DNA from: an uncultured Collinsella sp.
GTDB taxonomy: Bacteria > Actinomycetota > Coriobacteriia > Coriobacteriales > Coriobacteriaceae
Direction of reading: 5' to 3'
Assembly: GCA_902493375.1 (NCBI GenBank)
Contig: CABUPH010000002.1
Location: forward strand, 1-64,000
Length of the DNA stretch: 64,000 nucleotides
The notes beneath the pieces were generated by a model. The model was not told the origin of the DNA, searched no databases, and saw only the letters and a list, made by a program, of their open reading frames with translations. The position numbers and the translations under genes were made by a program. Shown here one piece after another: positions 34,325 through 43,899 of the stretch (its first letter is position 1; each line of letters starts with the position of its first letter).

Positions 34325-36547
34325 ATGGAGAAGCATAAAGTGATCTGCCCGTACTGCGGCGCCGGTTGCCAGTTTAACCTCCTGGTCCAAAACGGCCAGG
34401 TCGTGGGCACCGAACCGCTCAACGGCATCACCAACCAGAGCGAGCTGTGCCTTAAGGGCATGAGCGGCTACGACTTCATCAACGACACCAAGATCTTGAC
34501 TCCTCGCGTACTGCACCCGATGATCCGCCGCACTAAGGGCGCGGATCTTGAGCGCGTAAGCTGGGACGAGGCACTGGATTTCACCGCATCTAAGATGCAG
34601 GCCATAATTGACGAATATGGTCCTAACGCTGTCATGACCACCGGCTCTTCGCGAGGCGGCGGCAATGAGGCGAACTACGTCATGCAGAAGTTTACGCGTG
34701 CGTGCATCGGCACCCACAGCGTGGACAACTGCGCCCGTACTTGACACGGCCCTACTGTCCTCGGTCTGATGGACACGGTTGGTTCAGGTTGCATGTCATG
34801 CTCCATCCCCGGTATGGAGGATGCGGGCTGCATTTTCCTCTTCGGCTATAACCCTGCCGATTCGCACCCCATCGTCGCAAGGCGTATCGTGCGAGCCAAA
34901 GAAAAGGGTTGCAAGATCATCGTCGCCGATCCGCGCCATATCGAAACCGCGCGTATCGCCGATCTCTACCTTCCGATCAAGAACGGTTGCAACGTTGCGT
35001 TCCTCAACGCCTTTGCCAACTGCTTGGTCAACGATGGCCTCTACGACAAGGAATTCGTCGCCGAGCACACGAACGGCTTTGACGAATGGTGGGAGACCAT
35101 CAAGAACTACACTCCCGAATCCGTACAGGACATCACGGGTGTCGAGCCCGCGCTGATCCACCAAGCTGCCGAGATGTACGCCACGGCGAAGCCCTCTGCC
35201 ATCATTGGCTGGGGCATGGGCGTATGCCAGCAGAAGCAGAACCTGAAGACGGTGCACACCATCGCCTCCATCGCCTGCGTTGCCGGCCAGATCGGCAAAC
35301 CCAATTCCGGCCTCGCGCCCGTGCGCGGTCAGAACAACGTCCAGGGCTCCTGCGATATGGGCATGCTGCCCAACCTGTACCCTGGCTACCAGAAGGTCAC
35401 CGACCCGGCAGTGCGTGCCAAGTTTGCCAAGGCTTGGGGCGTGCCCGAGGAAAAGCTCCCGCTCGAGGAGGGCTACAAGCTCACCGACCTGGGCCACCTG
35501 GTCGACGAGGGCAAGGTGCACTGCTTCTACAACTACGGCGAGGACCCGGTGCAGACCGAGCCCGATTCGGCCGGTATGCGCAAGACGCTCTCCGAGCTGG
35601 ATCTGTTCATTTGCCAGGACATCTTTATGACGCAGACGACCATGCTCGCCGACGTCATCCTGCCCGCTACCTCTTGGGGCGAGCACGAGGGTGTCTTTAC
35701 CGCATCCGACCGTAGCTTCCAGCACTTTGATGCGGCCGTTCCGCCCAAGGGCGAGTGCCGTCACGACTGGGAGATCTTCGCGGACCTGTCTACGCGCATG
35801 GGCTATCCCATGCACTACGACAACACCGAGCAGATCTGGAACGAGTGCATTAGCCTGTGCCCCAACTTTGTGGGCGCGACCTACGAGAAGATGGCTCCCG
35901 AGGGCGGCTACGCCCAGTGGCCCGTCAAGAGCACCGATGTGAACGACCACGGTACGCCCGACATGTTCGCTGGTGGCAAGTTCACCACCAAGGACGGCCG
36001 CGCCAACCTGATGGCGCACGACTGGGAGGCGCCCTCCGAGCTTCCCGACGATGAGTACCCGCTCATCCTGTGCACCGTCCGCGAGGTCGGCCACTACAGC
36101 TGCCGCTCGATGACCGGCAACTGCAAGACGCTGGCGCTGCTTGCCGACGAGCCCGGCTTTGTCCGCATGAATCCCGCGGACGCCCAGGCGCGCGGCATCA
36201 AGAACGGCGATATCGTCTCGATTCACAGCCGCCGCGGCCAGGTATACAGCCGCGCCGACGTGAGCGACCGCATCAACAAGGGCACGGTCTATATGACCTA
36301 CCAGTGGTGGATCGGCAAGTGCAACGAGCTGACCATGCACAAGGTCGACCCGGTCTCGCATACGCCCGAGGACAAGTTCTCCGCCTGCCAGGTCGACGCT
36401 ATCGCCGACCAGGTCTGGGCCGAGGGCGAGGTCGAGCGTCAGTACACCGAGCTCAAGCAGGCTCTGGTGGACGCCGCCGCTCCCCAGGACGTTGAGCCTG
36501 GCGCCGCCAAGTTCGACGACGAGACGCACGTGAATCAAATCGTGTAG
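34325..36547 (+). CDS. fdhF: formate dehydrogenase H, selenocysteine-containing
   Basis: A 740-residue bis-MGD molybdoenzyme oxidising formate to CO2. TGA at 34742-34744 is codon 140, the same residue number as Sec140 of E. coli FdhF, in the context CART-U-HGPTV; the invariant His141 follows. Without readthrough the frame would stop at 139 residues, yet the same frame continues to 36547 with typical MoCo-binding motifs (RTKGADLERVSWDEAL, GQNNVQGSCDMG, LPATSWGEHEG). The N-terminal cluster motif is CPYCGAGC...LCLKG. No signal peptide, so cytoplasmic. RBS AAGGAAGGAGG. Confidence 0.96.
34756..34775 (+). promoter_or_regulatory. SECIS element of fdhF
   Basis: TGTCC (34756-34760) pairs with GGACA (34771-34775) around a 10-base loop holding GGTCT at 34763-34767. 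That GGTCT starts 18 bases after the UGA, the same distance as the SelB-binding GGUCU of the E. coli fdhF SECIS. Confidence 0.8.
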
Positions 36548-36625
36548 TCCCGTTCTCGTTGGCTTTTTGGGCCGGGCGTCCCGTACGTTCGGGAGCCCGG
36601 CCCGTTATTTTGAAAGGAAGTGGGG

Positions 36626-37243
36626 ATGAACCGCTTCATCGACATCAACCCGGAGAGGTGCATCGGCTGCGGAACATGCCAGTCCGCCTGTGCCGACGCC
36701 CACCGGATGCAGGGTCTTCAGGATACGCCGCGCCTGGCGCTCGTGAAGACCGGCGGTATTTCGGCCGCCCTTGCCTGCCACCATTGCGAGGGTGCCCCCT
36801 GCGCCGAGGTCTGCCCGGTGAATGCCATCGAGCACGATGGCGATCGCATCCACGTCAAGGAGCAGGAGTGCATCGGGTGCAGGCTGTGCGCCATCGCGTG
36901 CCCCTTCGGAGCCATCCATCCCGATGGCACGTCTATCGCCGGTGTCGCAGGCATGTGCGACCCGACGCCTTCGTATCCTAAGTCCCTGAGCAGCCTGCTT
37001 ACGTGGGCTCCCGGCCAGTACACCTGCGCTGTCAAGTGCGACCTGTGCGCCTTCGATCCGGACGGTCCGCATTGTGTGGCGGCGTGCCCCACCAAGGCGC
37101 TGACCGTCATGGGCGGCGCGGCCGATCGCGAGCTCGACGAGGCCAAGCGCCTGCGCTCGATCGAAAACGGTCCGGTCGTCGACGTTACCGCTGTGGCCCA
37201 GGGTCTGTCCGAGAAAGCAGAAGGGAGCGTAAACAATGGATAG
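36626..37243 (+). CDS. hyfA: hydrogenase-4 component A, 4Fe-4S protein
   Basis: A 205-residue polyferredoxin linking FdhF to the hydrogenase, the same length as E. coli HyfA/HycB. Four cysteine motifs are visible: CIGCGTCQSAC, CHHCEGAPCAEVCP, CIGCRLCAIACP and CDLCAFDPDGPHCVAACP. A roughly 25-residue insertion lies between motifs 3 and 4. Start ATG 36626 follows GAAAGGAAG. Its end overlaps the start of the next gene by 8 bases. Confidence 0.9.
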   Translation: MNRFIDINPERCIGCGTCQSACADAHRMQGLQDTPRLALVKTGGISAALACHHCEGAPCAEVCPVNAIEHDGDRIHVKEQECIGCRLCAIACPFGAIHPDGTSIAGVAGMCDPTPSYPKSLSSLLTWAPGQYTCAVKCDLCAFDPDGPHCVAACPTKALTVMGGAADRELDEAKRLRSIENGPVVDVTAVAQGLSEKAEGSVNNG

Positions 37244-39254
37244 CATGACGCTGTTTATCGCATCGCTTGCCGTCTCGTGCATCGGTGCGCTCGCCTCGGT
37301 TCTGCTGATTAAGGCCGACAACGCCGCCAAGACCGCCGGCTGCCTGATCGGCGCCGTCGCCGCGGTGCTTTCGTTTGTGGCCGGTATCCAGGCCGTGCTG
37401 GGCGATGTCACGTCGGTCGACACCATCGTGTTCTTCCCGTTTGCCCATTTCCAGCTGCTGCTCAACCAGCTGTCCGGCCTGTTCGTGGCGCTCATCTCGG
37501 TGCTCGCGTTTGCCGGTTCGATCTACGGTCTCAACTACTTTGATGAGTACCCGGGCAAAAAGGGCCGCGCCGGCTTCTTCTTTAACACCTTCGTGGCGTC
37601 CATGATGCTCGTCATTACTGCCGACAACGTGTTTTGGTTCCTGGTCGCCTTCGAACTCATGTCGCTGACCTCGTACTTCCTGGTCGTGATCGAGGAGAAC
37701 GAGAACTCCATCCATGGCGGTTGGCTCTACTTTGTGATCGCGCACGTGGGCTTTGTGCTCATCATGGCGAGCTTCCTCACCATGACCAACTTCGCCGGCG
37801 GCTCGTTTGCCTTTGCGGATTTCCGCGCTACGCAGTTTAGCCCCGCGGTCGCATCCGTGTGCTTCGTGCTCGCCTTCTTTGGCTTTGGCGCCAAGGCCGG
37901 TATCATCCCGCTGCACGGCTGGCTGCCCAAGGCACATCCCGAGGCGCCGTCCAACGTGTCGGCCCTCATGTCCGGCGGCATGATCAAGATCGGTATCTTC
38001 GGCATCCTCAAAGTGGGCCTCGACCTGCTCTCCGCCTCGGGCGTTCAGGTCTGGTGGGGTCTTATGGTCATGGTCTTCGGTGCGATCTCGTCGGTCCTCG
38101 GCGTGGCCTTCGCCCTGCAGGAGCATGACATCAAGCGCCTGCTGGCCTATCACTCCGTCGAGAACATCGGCATCATTCTGATCGGCGTCGGCGCCTCCAT
38201 GGCCGCTATGGCGCTCAACTCGGTCGGCATCGCCGTCCTGGCTCTGATGGCCGCCCTCTATCACACGTTTAACCACGCGATGTTTAAGGGCGAGCTGTTC
38301 TTGGGCGCCGGTGCGCTGCTGTACTCCACGGGTACGCGCAATATGGAGAAGATGGGCGGCCTGTTCCGTCGTATGCCGGCTACGGCCATCTGCTTCCTCG
38401 TCGGCGCGCTTGCCATCTCGGCCATCCCGCCCTTCAACGGCTTTGTGTCCGAGTGGTTTACCTACCAGTCGTTGTTTAACGCCGCCATGCAGGGCGACAA
38501 GGCCGTCATGATCGTGGCCGTGTTCGCTGCCGTCGCACTTGCCATTACCGGCGCTCTGGCTGTCACGTGCTTCGTCAAGGCCTATGGCGTCTCCTTTGCC
38601 TCCGCGCCCCGCTCCGAGGCCGCGGCCAATGCCAAGGAGGTTCCCGCCCCCATGGTGTTTGCGCAGGGCCTGCTCGCGGCCATCTGCGTCGTGCTGGGCA
38701 TTGGCGCTCCCGTGATCGCGCCCGTGCTGGTCGATGTCGCCGCGTCCGTGCTGCATCCGTACGGTGGCGTGTTTGCCGCCGAGGGCATGGAGCTCATGAA
38801 CCAGTACTCCGGCGCTGCCACTTCCACGCCCGCGATCGCTATTGCGCTCGTGGTGCTCGTCGGCCTTGCCTGCGGTTATCGCAAGCTCAAGACCGTCGGC
38901 AAGGTGCAGAAGTCCCAGCCGTGGGCATGCGGCTATGCTCCCAACGAGCATATGCCCGTCGTGGCCACGACCTTTGCCTCCGAGGTGTCCTGGTTTATGC
39001 AGCCGCTCTACACGCTGCGTGACCGCTGCACGGCCGTCTGCTGGTCCATTGCGCACTTCTTCCAGAAGCTTACCGGTGTGGCCGAGGCTGTGGAGCCCGT
39101 ACCCGACAAGGTTCTCGTCGATGCCCCGCATAAGGGTGTCGAGAAGCTCGCCGACCTCGCGACTAAGCTTGAGGGCGGCAACTACAGCATCTATATCTGC
39201 TACATCGTCGCGGCACTCGTGGTGTTCCTCGTGCTCGCCGTGCAAATGGGTTAA
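37236..39254 (+). CDS. hyfB: hydrogenase-4 component B, antiporter-like membrane subunit
   Basis: A 672-residue inner-membrane subunit related to complex I NuoL/NuoM and Mrp antiporters, with about 16 helices. Conserved helices include ADNVFWFLVAFELMSLTSYFLVV, HGWLPKAHPEAPSNVSALMSG and KRLLAYHSVENIGIILIG. It is one of three antiporter-like subunits that may pump ions as electrons reach the hydrogenase. It overlaps hyfA. Confidence 0.92.
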   Translation: MDSMTLFIASLAVSCIGALASVLLIKADNAAKTAGCLIGAVAAVLSFVAGIQAVLGDVTSVDTIVFFPFAHFQLLLNQLSGLFVALISVLAFAGSIYGLNYFDEYPGKKGRAGFFFNTFVASMMLVITADNVFWFLVAFELMSLTSYFLVVIEENENSIHGGWLYFVIAHVGFVLIMASFLTMTNFAGGSFAFADFRATQFSPAVASVCFVLAFFGFGAKAGIIPLHGWLPKAHPEAPSNVSALMSGGMIKIGIFGILKVGLDLLSASGVQVWWGLMVMVFGAISSVLGVAFALQEHDIKRLLAYHSVENIGIILIGVGASMAAMALNSVGIAVLALMAALYHTFNHAMFKGELFLGAGALLYSTGTRNMEKMGGLFRRMPATAICFLVGALAISAIPPFNGFVSEWFTYQSLFNAAMQGDKAVMIVAVFAAVALAITGALAVTCFVKAYGVSFASAPRSEAAANAKEVPAPMVFAQGLLAAICVVLGIGAPVIAPVLVDVAASVLHPYGGVFAAEGMELMNQYSGAATSTPAIAIALVVLVGLACGYRKLKTVGKVQKSQPWACGYAPNEHMPVVATTFASEVSWFMQPLYTLRDRCTAVCWSIAHFFQKLTGVAEAVEPVPDKVLVDAPHKGVEKLADLATKLEGGNYSIYICYIVAALVVFLVLAVQMG

Positions 39255-39266
39255 GGAGGGGAGAGC

Positions 39267-40193
39267 ATGAACAACATCGTACTTGCCGTTCTGCAGGGCG
39301 TGGTCGTCATGGCCGTCGCACCGTTCTTCTCCGGTCTCGGCCGCGTGATCCGCGCCAAGATGCACAACCGTCGCGGCCCCAGCATCATGCAGGACTACCG
39401 CGACCTGGCCAAGCTCTTTGCGCGCCCCGAGTCCCAGAGCGAGGATGCGAGCTTTGCGCTGCGCATTATGCCGCCGCTGTTCTTCGCCGTCGCCTTTATG
39501 CTCGCGATGGGTCTGCCGCTCTTTACGGCACAAAGCCCCATCCCGGTCTTTGGTGACGCCATCACCATCATGTACAGCCTGGCGCTCGCCCGCTTCTTCT
39601 TCGCCCTCTGCGGTGTGGATTCGTCCAACGCCTACGCCGGTATCGGCGGCGTCCGCGAGCTGCTCATGAGCGTGCTCATCGAGCCGTCCATGCTGCTGGC
39701 GCTGTTTGCCGCCGCCCTGGTGTGCGGCTCCACCGACATCGCCACCATGGGCCAGCACATCATGACGGGCGCCATTGACGCACCGGTCGCCGTGATCCTT
39801 GCCGGCATCGCTTTTGCGATTGCCTGCTACATGGAACTCGGCAAGCTGCCGTTTGACCAGGCCGAGGCCGAGCAGGAGCTTCAGGAAGGTCCGCTCGCCG
39901 AGCTTTCCGGCCCGTCGCTCGCCATGGCCAAGCTTGCCATGTCCATGAAACAGGTCCTGGTCGTCGCTTGGTTCTGCGCGATCTTCGTCCCCTGGGGCGA
40001 GCCCGCGACCGTGGGCACCGCCGCTGTTCTGGGCGCAGTCATCTTCCTGGTGAAGTGCCTGATCGACTTTGTCGTATGCGGCGTGATCGAGAACTCCTGC
40101 TCGCGTTCGCGTTTTAAGGTGCTCGGTAATCAGACCTGGGCCGTCGTTGGCATCGCCGTTCTGGCGTTTGTCTTCGTGGTCGTCGGCGTGTAG
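39267..40193 (+). CDS. hyfC: hydrogenase-4 component C, NuoH-like subunit
   Basis: A 308-residue membrane subunit equivalent to complex I NuoH, anchoring the hydrogenase arm. The conserved cytoplasmic loops RRGPSIMQDYRDLAKLF and ELGKLPFDQAEAEQELQEG are clear. About eight helices. GGAGGGGAG precedes the ATG. Confidence 0.92.
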   Translation: MNNIVLAVLQGVVVMAVAPFFSGLGRVIRAKMHNRRGPSIMQDYRDLAKLFARPESQSEDASFALRIMPPLFFAVAFMLAMGLPLFTAQSPIPVFGDAITIMYSLALARFFFALCGVDSSNAYAGIGGVRELLMSVLIEPSMLLALFAAALVCGSTDIATMGQHIMTGAIDAPVAVILAGIAFAIACYMELGKLPFDQAEAEQELQEGPLAELSGPSLAMAKLAMSMKQVLVVAWFCAIFVPWGEPATVGTAAVLGAVIFLVKCLIDFVVCGVIENSCSRSRFKVLGNQTWAVVGIAVLAFVFVVVGV

Positions 40194-40208
40194 GAGAAGG
40201 GAGAAACA

Positions 40209-41666
40209 ATGTCATTTGCAGTCAGTCTGTCCCTTCTCGGCTTGGTCGCTATCGCGGCCCCGATGGTGGCCTCGGTGCTCGTCGCCCTGTTCCCCCGTCC
40301 GTACGCCAAGTGGTTCAGCGTTTTGGGTGCCGCCGTCTCGACGGTCTGCACCATCGCCCTCGCCGCGAATTTCGCTGGCGCCGGCATGCCCGACACGCAG
40401 GTCCCCCTGATCTCGTTTGGGCAGACCCTCGTTATGGGATTCACCTTCGATCGCATGAGCACACTGCTCGCGCCCGCCTTTGTGGGTATCGGCCTGCTTG
40501 TCGTGATCTATTCGATTCCCTATATGAGCGAGAATAACCGTGAGCATCCCGACGCGCCGCGTCGTCGCTTCTACGCGTACCTCGCGACCTTCATCGGTGC
40601 CATGGCCGGCCTCGTGTACAGCTCGACCCTTTTGGGCCAGCTCGTGTTCTTTGAGATCACGGGTGCGTGCTCTTGGGGCCTCATTAGCTACTACATGACG
40701 CCTACGGCCAAGAAGGCCGGCATGAAGGCCCTGATCATCACGCATATCGGTGCGCTTGGTCTGTATCTGGGCGCCGCCATCGTGTTTGCCCACACCGGCA
40801 CCTTCGCCATCACCGCGATCGCCGGCCTCGACGCCAAGCTCAAGGCTATCGTCCTTTTGCTCGTGCTGTTTGCGGCCTGGGCCAAGTCCGCACAGGTTCC
40901 CATGTACATGTGGCTGCCTTCGGCCATGGAGGCTCCGACGCCTGTTTCGGCCTACCTGCATGGCGCCTCGATGGTTAAGGTTGGCGTGTGCGTGTTCGCG
41001 CGCGCACTCGTCTCTGCCGGCGAGATTCCCGAGATCGTGGGCTGGGTCGCCATTATCGACGCCATGGTCACCATGCTCTTTGGTTTCCTTATGTACCTGC
41101 CGCAAAAGGACATGAAGCGCCTGCTGGCCTTCTCCACGATCGCCCAGCTCTCCTATGTGTTCTTTGGTCTGGGCCTTTCGGTCTTTGGCAGCCAGCTGGC
41201 CTTTGATGGCGCCGTGTGCCACATCTTTAACCACGCTTTCGCCAAGACGCTGTTCTTCCTGATCGCCGGTTCGTTCTCCTTTACGCTCGGCACGCGTATG
41301 CTGCCCAAGCTTCGCGGCATCGTAAAGAAGTACCCGATCTCGGGCGTGGGCTTTGGTGTCGCTGCGCTCGCCATTGCCGGCGTGCCGCCCATGAACACGT
41401 TCTTCTCGAAGTTCCAGATCATCGCCGGCGGCTTTTCTGTGGGTGCCGGCAACGTCGCGATCCTGGTGCTCGTGTGCATCATGGTTGCCGAGACGGTTGC
41501 CACCTTTGCCTGGTTCCTCAAGTGGATGGGCTATTGCCTGCCTGGCGAGCCGAGCGAAGAGGTCGCTGCGGGAGCCCCGCTTCCCCGCGCGATGGCGTTC
41601 GTGTTCATCGTGCTCATCATCATGGTTATCGTCAGCGGCCCGCTTTCGGCCAGCTGGATCGGTTAG
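40209..41666 (+). CDS. hyfD: hydrogenase-4 component D, antiporter-like subunit
   Basis: A 485-residue antiporter-like subunit (NuoL/M/N class). Signature stretches are VPMYMWLPSAMEAPTPVSAYLHGASMVKVG and KRLLAFSTIAQLSYVFFGLG. HyfD and HyfF are what distinguish FHL-2 from the simpler FHL-1 (Hyc) complex, and suggest extra ion-translocating capacity. Confidence 0.9.
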   Translation: MSFAVSLSLLGLVAIAAPMVASVLVALFPRPYAKWFSVLGAAVSTVCTIALAANFAGAGMPDTQVPLISFGQTLVMGFTFDRMSTLLAPAFVGIGLLVVIYSIPYMSENNREHPDAPRRRFYAYLATFIGAMAGLVYSSTLLGQLVFFEITGACSWGLISYYMTPTAKKAGMKALIITHIGALGLYLGAAIVFAHTGTFAITAIAGLDAKLKAIVLLLVLFAAWAKSAQVPMYMWLPSAMEAPTPVSAYLHGASMVKVGVCVFARALVSAGEIPEIVGWVAIIDAMVTMLFGFLMYLPQKDMKRLLAFSTIAQLSYVFFGLGLSVFGSQLAFDGAVCHIFNHAFAKTLFFLIAGSFSFTLGTRMLPKLRGIVKKYPISGVGFGVAALAIAGVPPMNTFFSKFQIIAGGFSVGAGNVAILVLVCIMVAETVATFAWFLKWMGYCLPGEPSEEVAAGAPLPRAMAFVFIVLIIMVIVSGPLSASWIG

Positions 41667-41679
41667 GAGGTAGAACGAC

Positions 41680-42333
41680 ATGGGTTATTCGATCGTCAAC
41701 ATCCTTGGCGGCCTTCTGATCGTCACGTCCACCATGGTGGTTGTCTCCAAGAACATCAAACATTCCATCCACTGGTATGCGGTGCAGTCGCTGGTGCTCG
41801 TGGGGCTTCTCGCCACGCTCGGTGTCACCACCGGTGCGCAGGAGCTGCTTATGTGGGCCGGATCTGCCTTTATCACTAAGGTCGTCCTGGTCCCTTACAT
41901 CCTCAACCGCGCATATAAGAAGATGGGCGAGCCGAGCGACGCATCGCTCAAGGCCGGCCTTAAGCCCGCGTGGGCCATTTGCATCATCGCCGTCGAGGTT
42001 GCGATTTGCTTTGCCGTCGTGACGCAGATCAGCCTGCCCACGGCCGAGGTCGCAACGCCTGCGCTCGCTATTAGCTTCGCTCACTTCTTTGTGGGCCTCA
42101 CCTGCATCATCTCGCAGCGCAACATCATGAAGCAGATCTTTGGATACTGCCTCATGGAAAACGGCAGCCACGTGACGCTCGCGCTTTTGGCCCCCACCGC
42201 TCCCGAGATCATCGAGATCGGTATCGCCACCGACGCCATCTTTGCCGTCATCATCATGTCCATCGTCGTGCGTCGCATTTGGGACGACTCCCACTCGCTC
42301 GATGCGCGCGACCTGTCCGAGCTGAGGGGGTAG
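41680..42333 (+). CDS. hyfE: hydrogenase-4 component E
   Basis: A 217-residue membrane protein with about seven helices, related at its C-terminal side to NuoK (FVGLTCIISQRNIMKQIFGYCLMENG). It is the HyfE equivalent by position and size. AGGAGG lies before the ATG. Confidence 0.88.
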   Translation: MGYSIVNILGGLLIVTSTMVVVSKNIKHSIHWYAVQSLVLVGLLATLGVTTGAQELLMWAGSAFITKVVLVPYILNRAYKKMGEPSDASLKAGLKPAWAICIIAVEVAICFAVVTQISLPTAEVATPALAISFAHFFVGLTCIISQRNIMKQIFGYCLMENGSHVTLALLAPTAPEIIEIGIATDAIFAVIIMSIVVRRIWDDSHSLDARDLSELRG

Positions 42334-42336
42334 TCC

Positions 42337-43896
42337 ATGGAAACGTTGATTCTCGCCCTGCTCGCGACCCCTTTGGTGTTCTCGCTGGTCATGGCGTTTT
42401 TGCCCAAGAACACGTCCTATAACGTGTTTGCCGGTCTCAACCTGGTCTCCGTCGCAGCCGTCCTGGTGCTGTCGATTGTGACGGCCGGTGACGTCCTTAT
42501 GAGCGGCGACACCGCGAGCGCTCTTGGCCTGTGGTTCCACCTCGATTCGCTGGGCGCCATCTTTGTGCTGCTCATCGGCTTTATCGGTTTTCTTACGGGG
42601 CTGTTCTCGCTGCCCTATGTAAAGGCCGATATCGAGGAGGGCTCCATGCCCGCCGAGCGCGCCAAGCAGTATTTTGCGCTGTTTAGCCTGTTTGTGTTCA
42701 CTATGCTGCTCGCGTGCCTATCCAACAACATGATCCTCACGTGGGCCGCCGTGGAGGCGACCACGCTTTCCACCGTGTTCCTCGTGGGTATCTACAAGAA
42801 CAAGACGGCCCTCGAGGCTTCTTGGAAGTATGCGATGGTCTGCACCGCCGGCGTGGCCTTTGGCCTGTTCGGTACGCTGCTGATCTACGCCAACGCCGCC
42901 GACGTGATTCCCAACGCCCACGAGGCCGCGTTCCTGTCGTGCGTGCTGCCGTATGCCGACCAGTTCGACCCGACGCTCATGCGCCTCGCCTTTGCGTTTA
43001 TCGTGATCGGCTTTGGCACCAAGGCCGGCCTGTTCCCCATGCACACTTGGCTGCCCGATGCCCACTCTCAGGCCCCGAGCCCTGTCTCGGCCCTGCTCTC
43101 GGGCGTGCTGCTTAAGTGCGCCATGCTTGTGATCATGCGCTTCTATGGCTTTACCATCCAGGCCGTGGGCGCCGAGTATCCGCAACTTTTGCTGCTGATC
43201 GTCGGCACGCTGTCCATTTTGGTGGCGGCACTTTCGATGTTTCGCCAGGACGACCTCAAGCGCCGCTTTGCGTACTCGTCTGTGGAGAACGTTGGCGTTA
43301 TCGCCCTGTGCCTGGGTATCGGTGGCCCGCTGGGTATCGCCGCGGCCCTGCTGCACTGCGTGTTCCACGGCTTTACCAAGACGCTTGCCTTCTGCGTGTC
43401 CGGCAACATCCAGCACGCCTTTGGCACGCGTAGCCTGGCTAAGATCCAGGGTGTTGTCGAGGTTGCTCCCGCAACCGCCGCGCTCGCCGTCCTGGCGCTG
43501 CTCGGTCTTGGTGCCTTCCCGCCCTTTGGCATGTTTATCTCCGAGTTCCTGACTTTTGTCGCCGGTGTTACCGCCGGTCCCATGTGGCTGGTCGTCGTGG
43601 TCGCCCTCGGCCTTACCGTGGCCATCTCTGCGCTCACCCGTATCGCACTCAAGTCGGTATTCGGCCATGCGCCCCAGGGTATGGGCAAGCATGAGGCCCC
43701 GGCGCTCATGCTTATCCCCGAAATCATCCTGGCTGTCATGATCTTGTGGTTTGGCATCGCCACCCCGTTGCCTCTCGTGCACGGTGTGGAGACCGCGACC
43801 GGCATCGTGCTCGAGCAGAGCACCGAGGAACTTCACGCGACGCCGATGTACCGCGCTGTGTTCGGTACCGAGACCGCTCAGAGCGAGGTGGAGTAA
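42337..43896 (+). CDS. hyfF: hydrogenase-4 component F, antiporter-like subunit
   Basis: A 519-residue third antiporter-like subunit. Motifs include LTWAAVEATTLSTVFLVGIYKNK, HTWLPDAHSQAPSPVSALLSGVLLKCAML and KRRFAYSSVENVGVIALCLG. It begins 4 bases after hyfE and ends 4 bases before hyfG, so the genes are translationally linked. Confidence 0.92.
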   Translation: METLILALLATPLVFSLVMAFLPKNTSYNVFAGLNLVSVAAVLVLSIVTAGDVLMSGDTASALGLWFHLDSLGAIFVLLIGFIGFLTGLFSLPYVKADIEEGSMPAERAKQYFALFSLFVFTMLLACLSNNMILTWAAVEATTLSTVFLVGIYKNKTALEASWKYAMVCTAGVAFGLFGTLLIYANAADVIPNAHEAAFLSCVLPYADQFDPTLMRLAFAFIVIGFGTKAGLFPMHTWLPDAHSQAPSPVSALLSGVLLKCAMLVIMRFYGFTIQAVGAEYPQLLLLIVGTLSILVAALSMFRQDDLKRRFAYSSVENVGVIALCLGIGGPLGIAAALLHCVFHGFTKTLAFCVSGNIQHAFGTRSLAKIQGVVEVAPATAALAVLALLGLGAFPPFGMFISEFLTFVAGVTAGPMWLVVVVALGLTVAISALTRIALKSVFGHAPQGMGKHEAPALMLIPEIILAVMILWFGIATPLPLVHGVETATGIVLEQSTEELHATPMYRAVFGTETAQSEVE

Positions 43897-43899
43897 CGA

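Noticed and set aside
34742..34744. Stop codon inside fdhF suggesting a pseudogene or frameshift
   Set aside because: The UGA falls at the family's Sec140 position, is followed by a SECIS-like hairpin, and the frame continues intact; the window also encodes SelA, SelB, SelD and tRNA-Sec.
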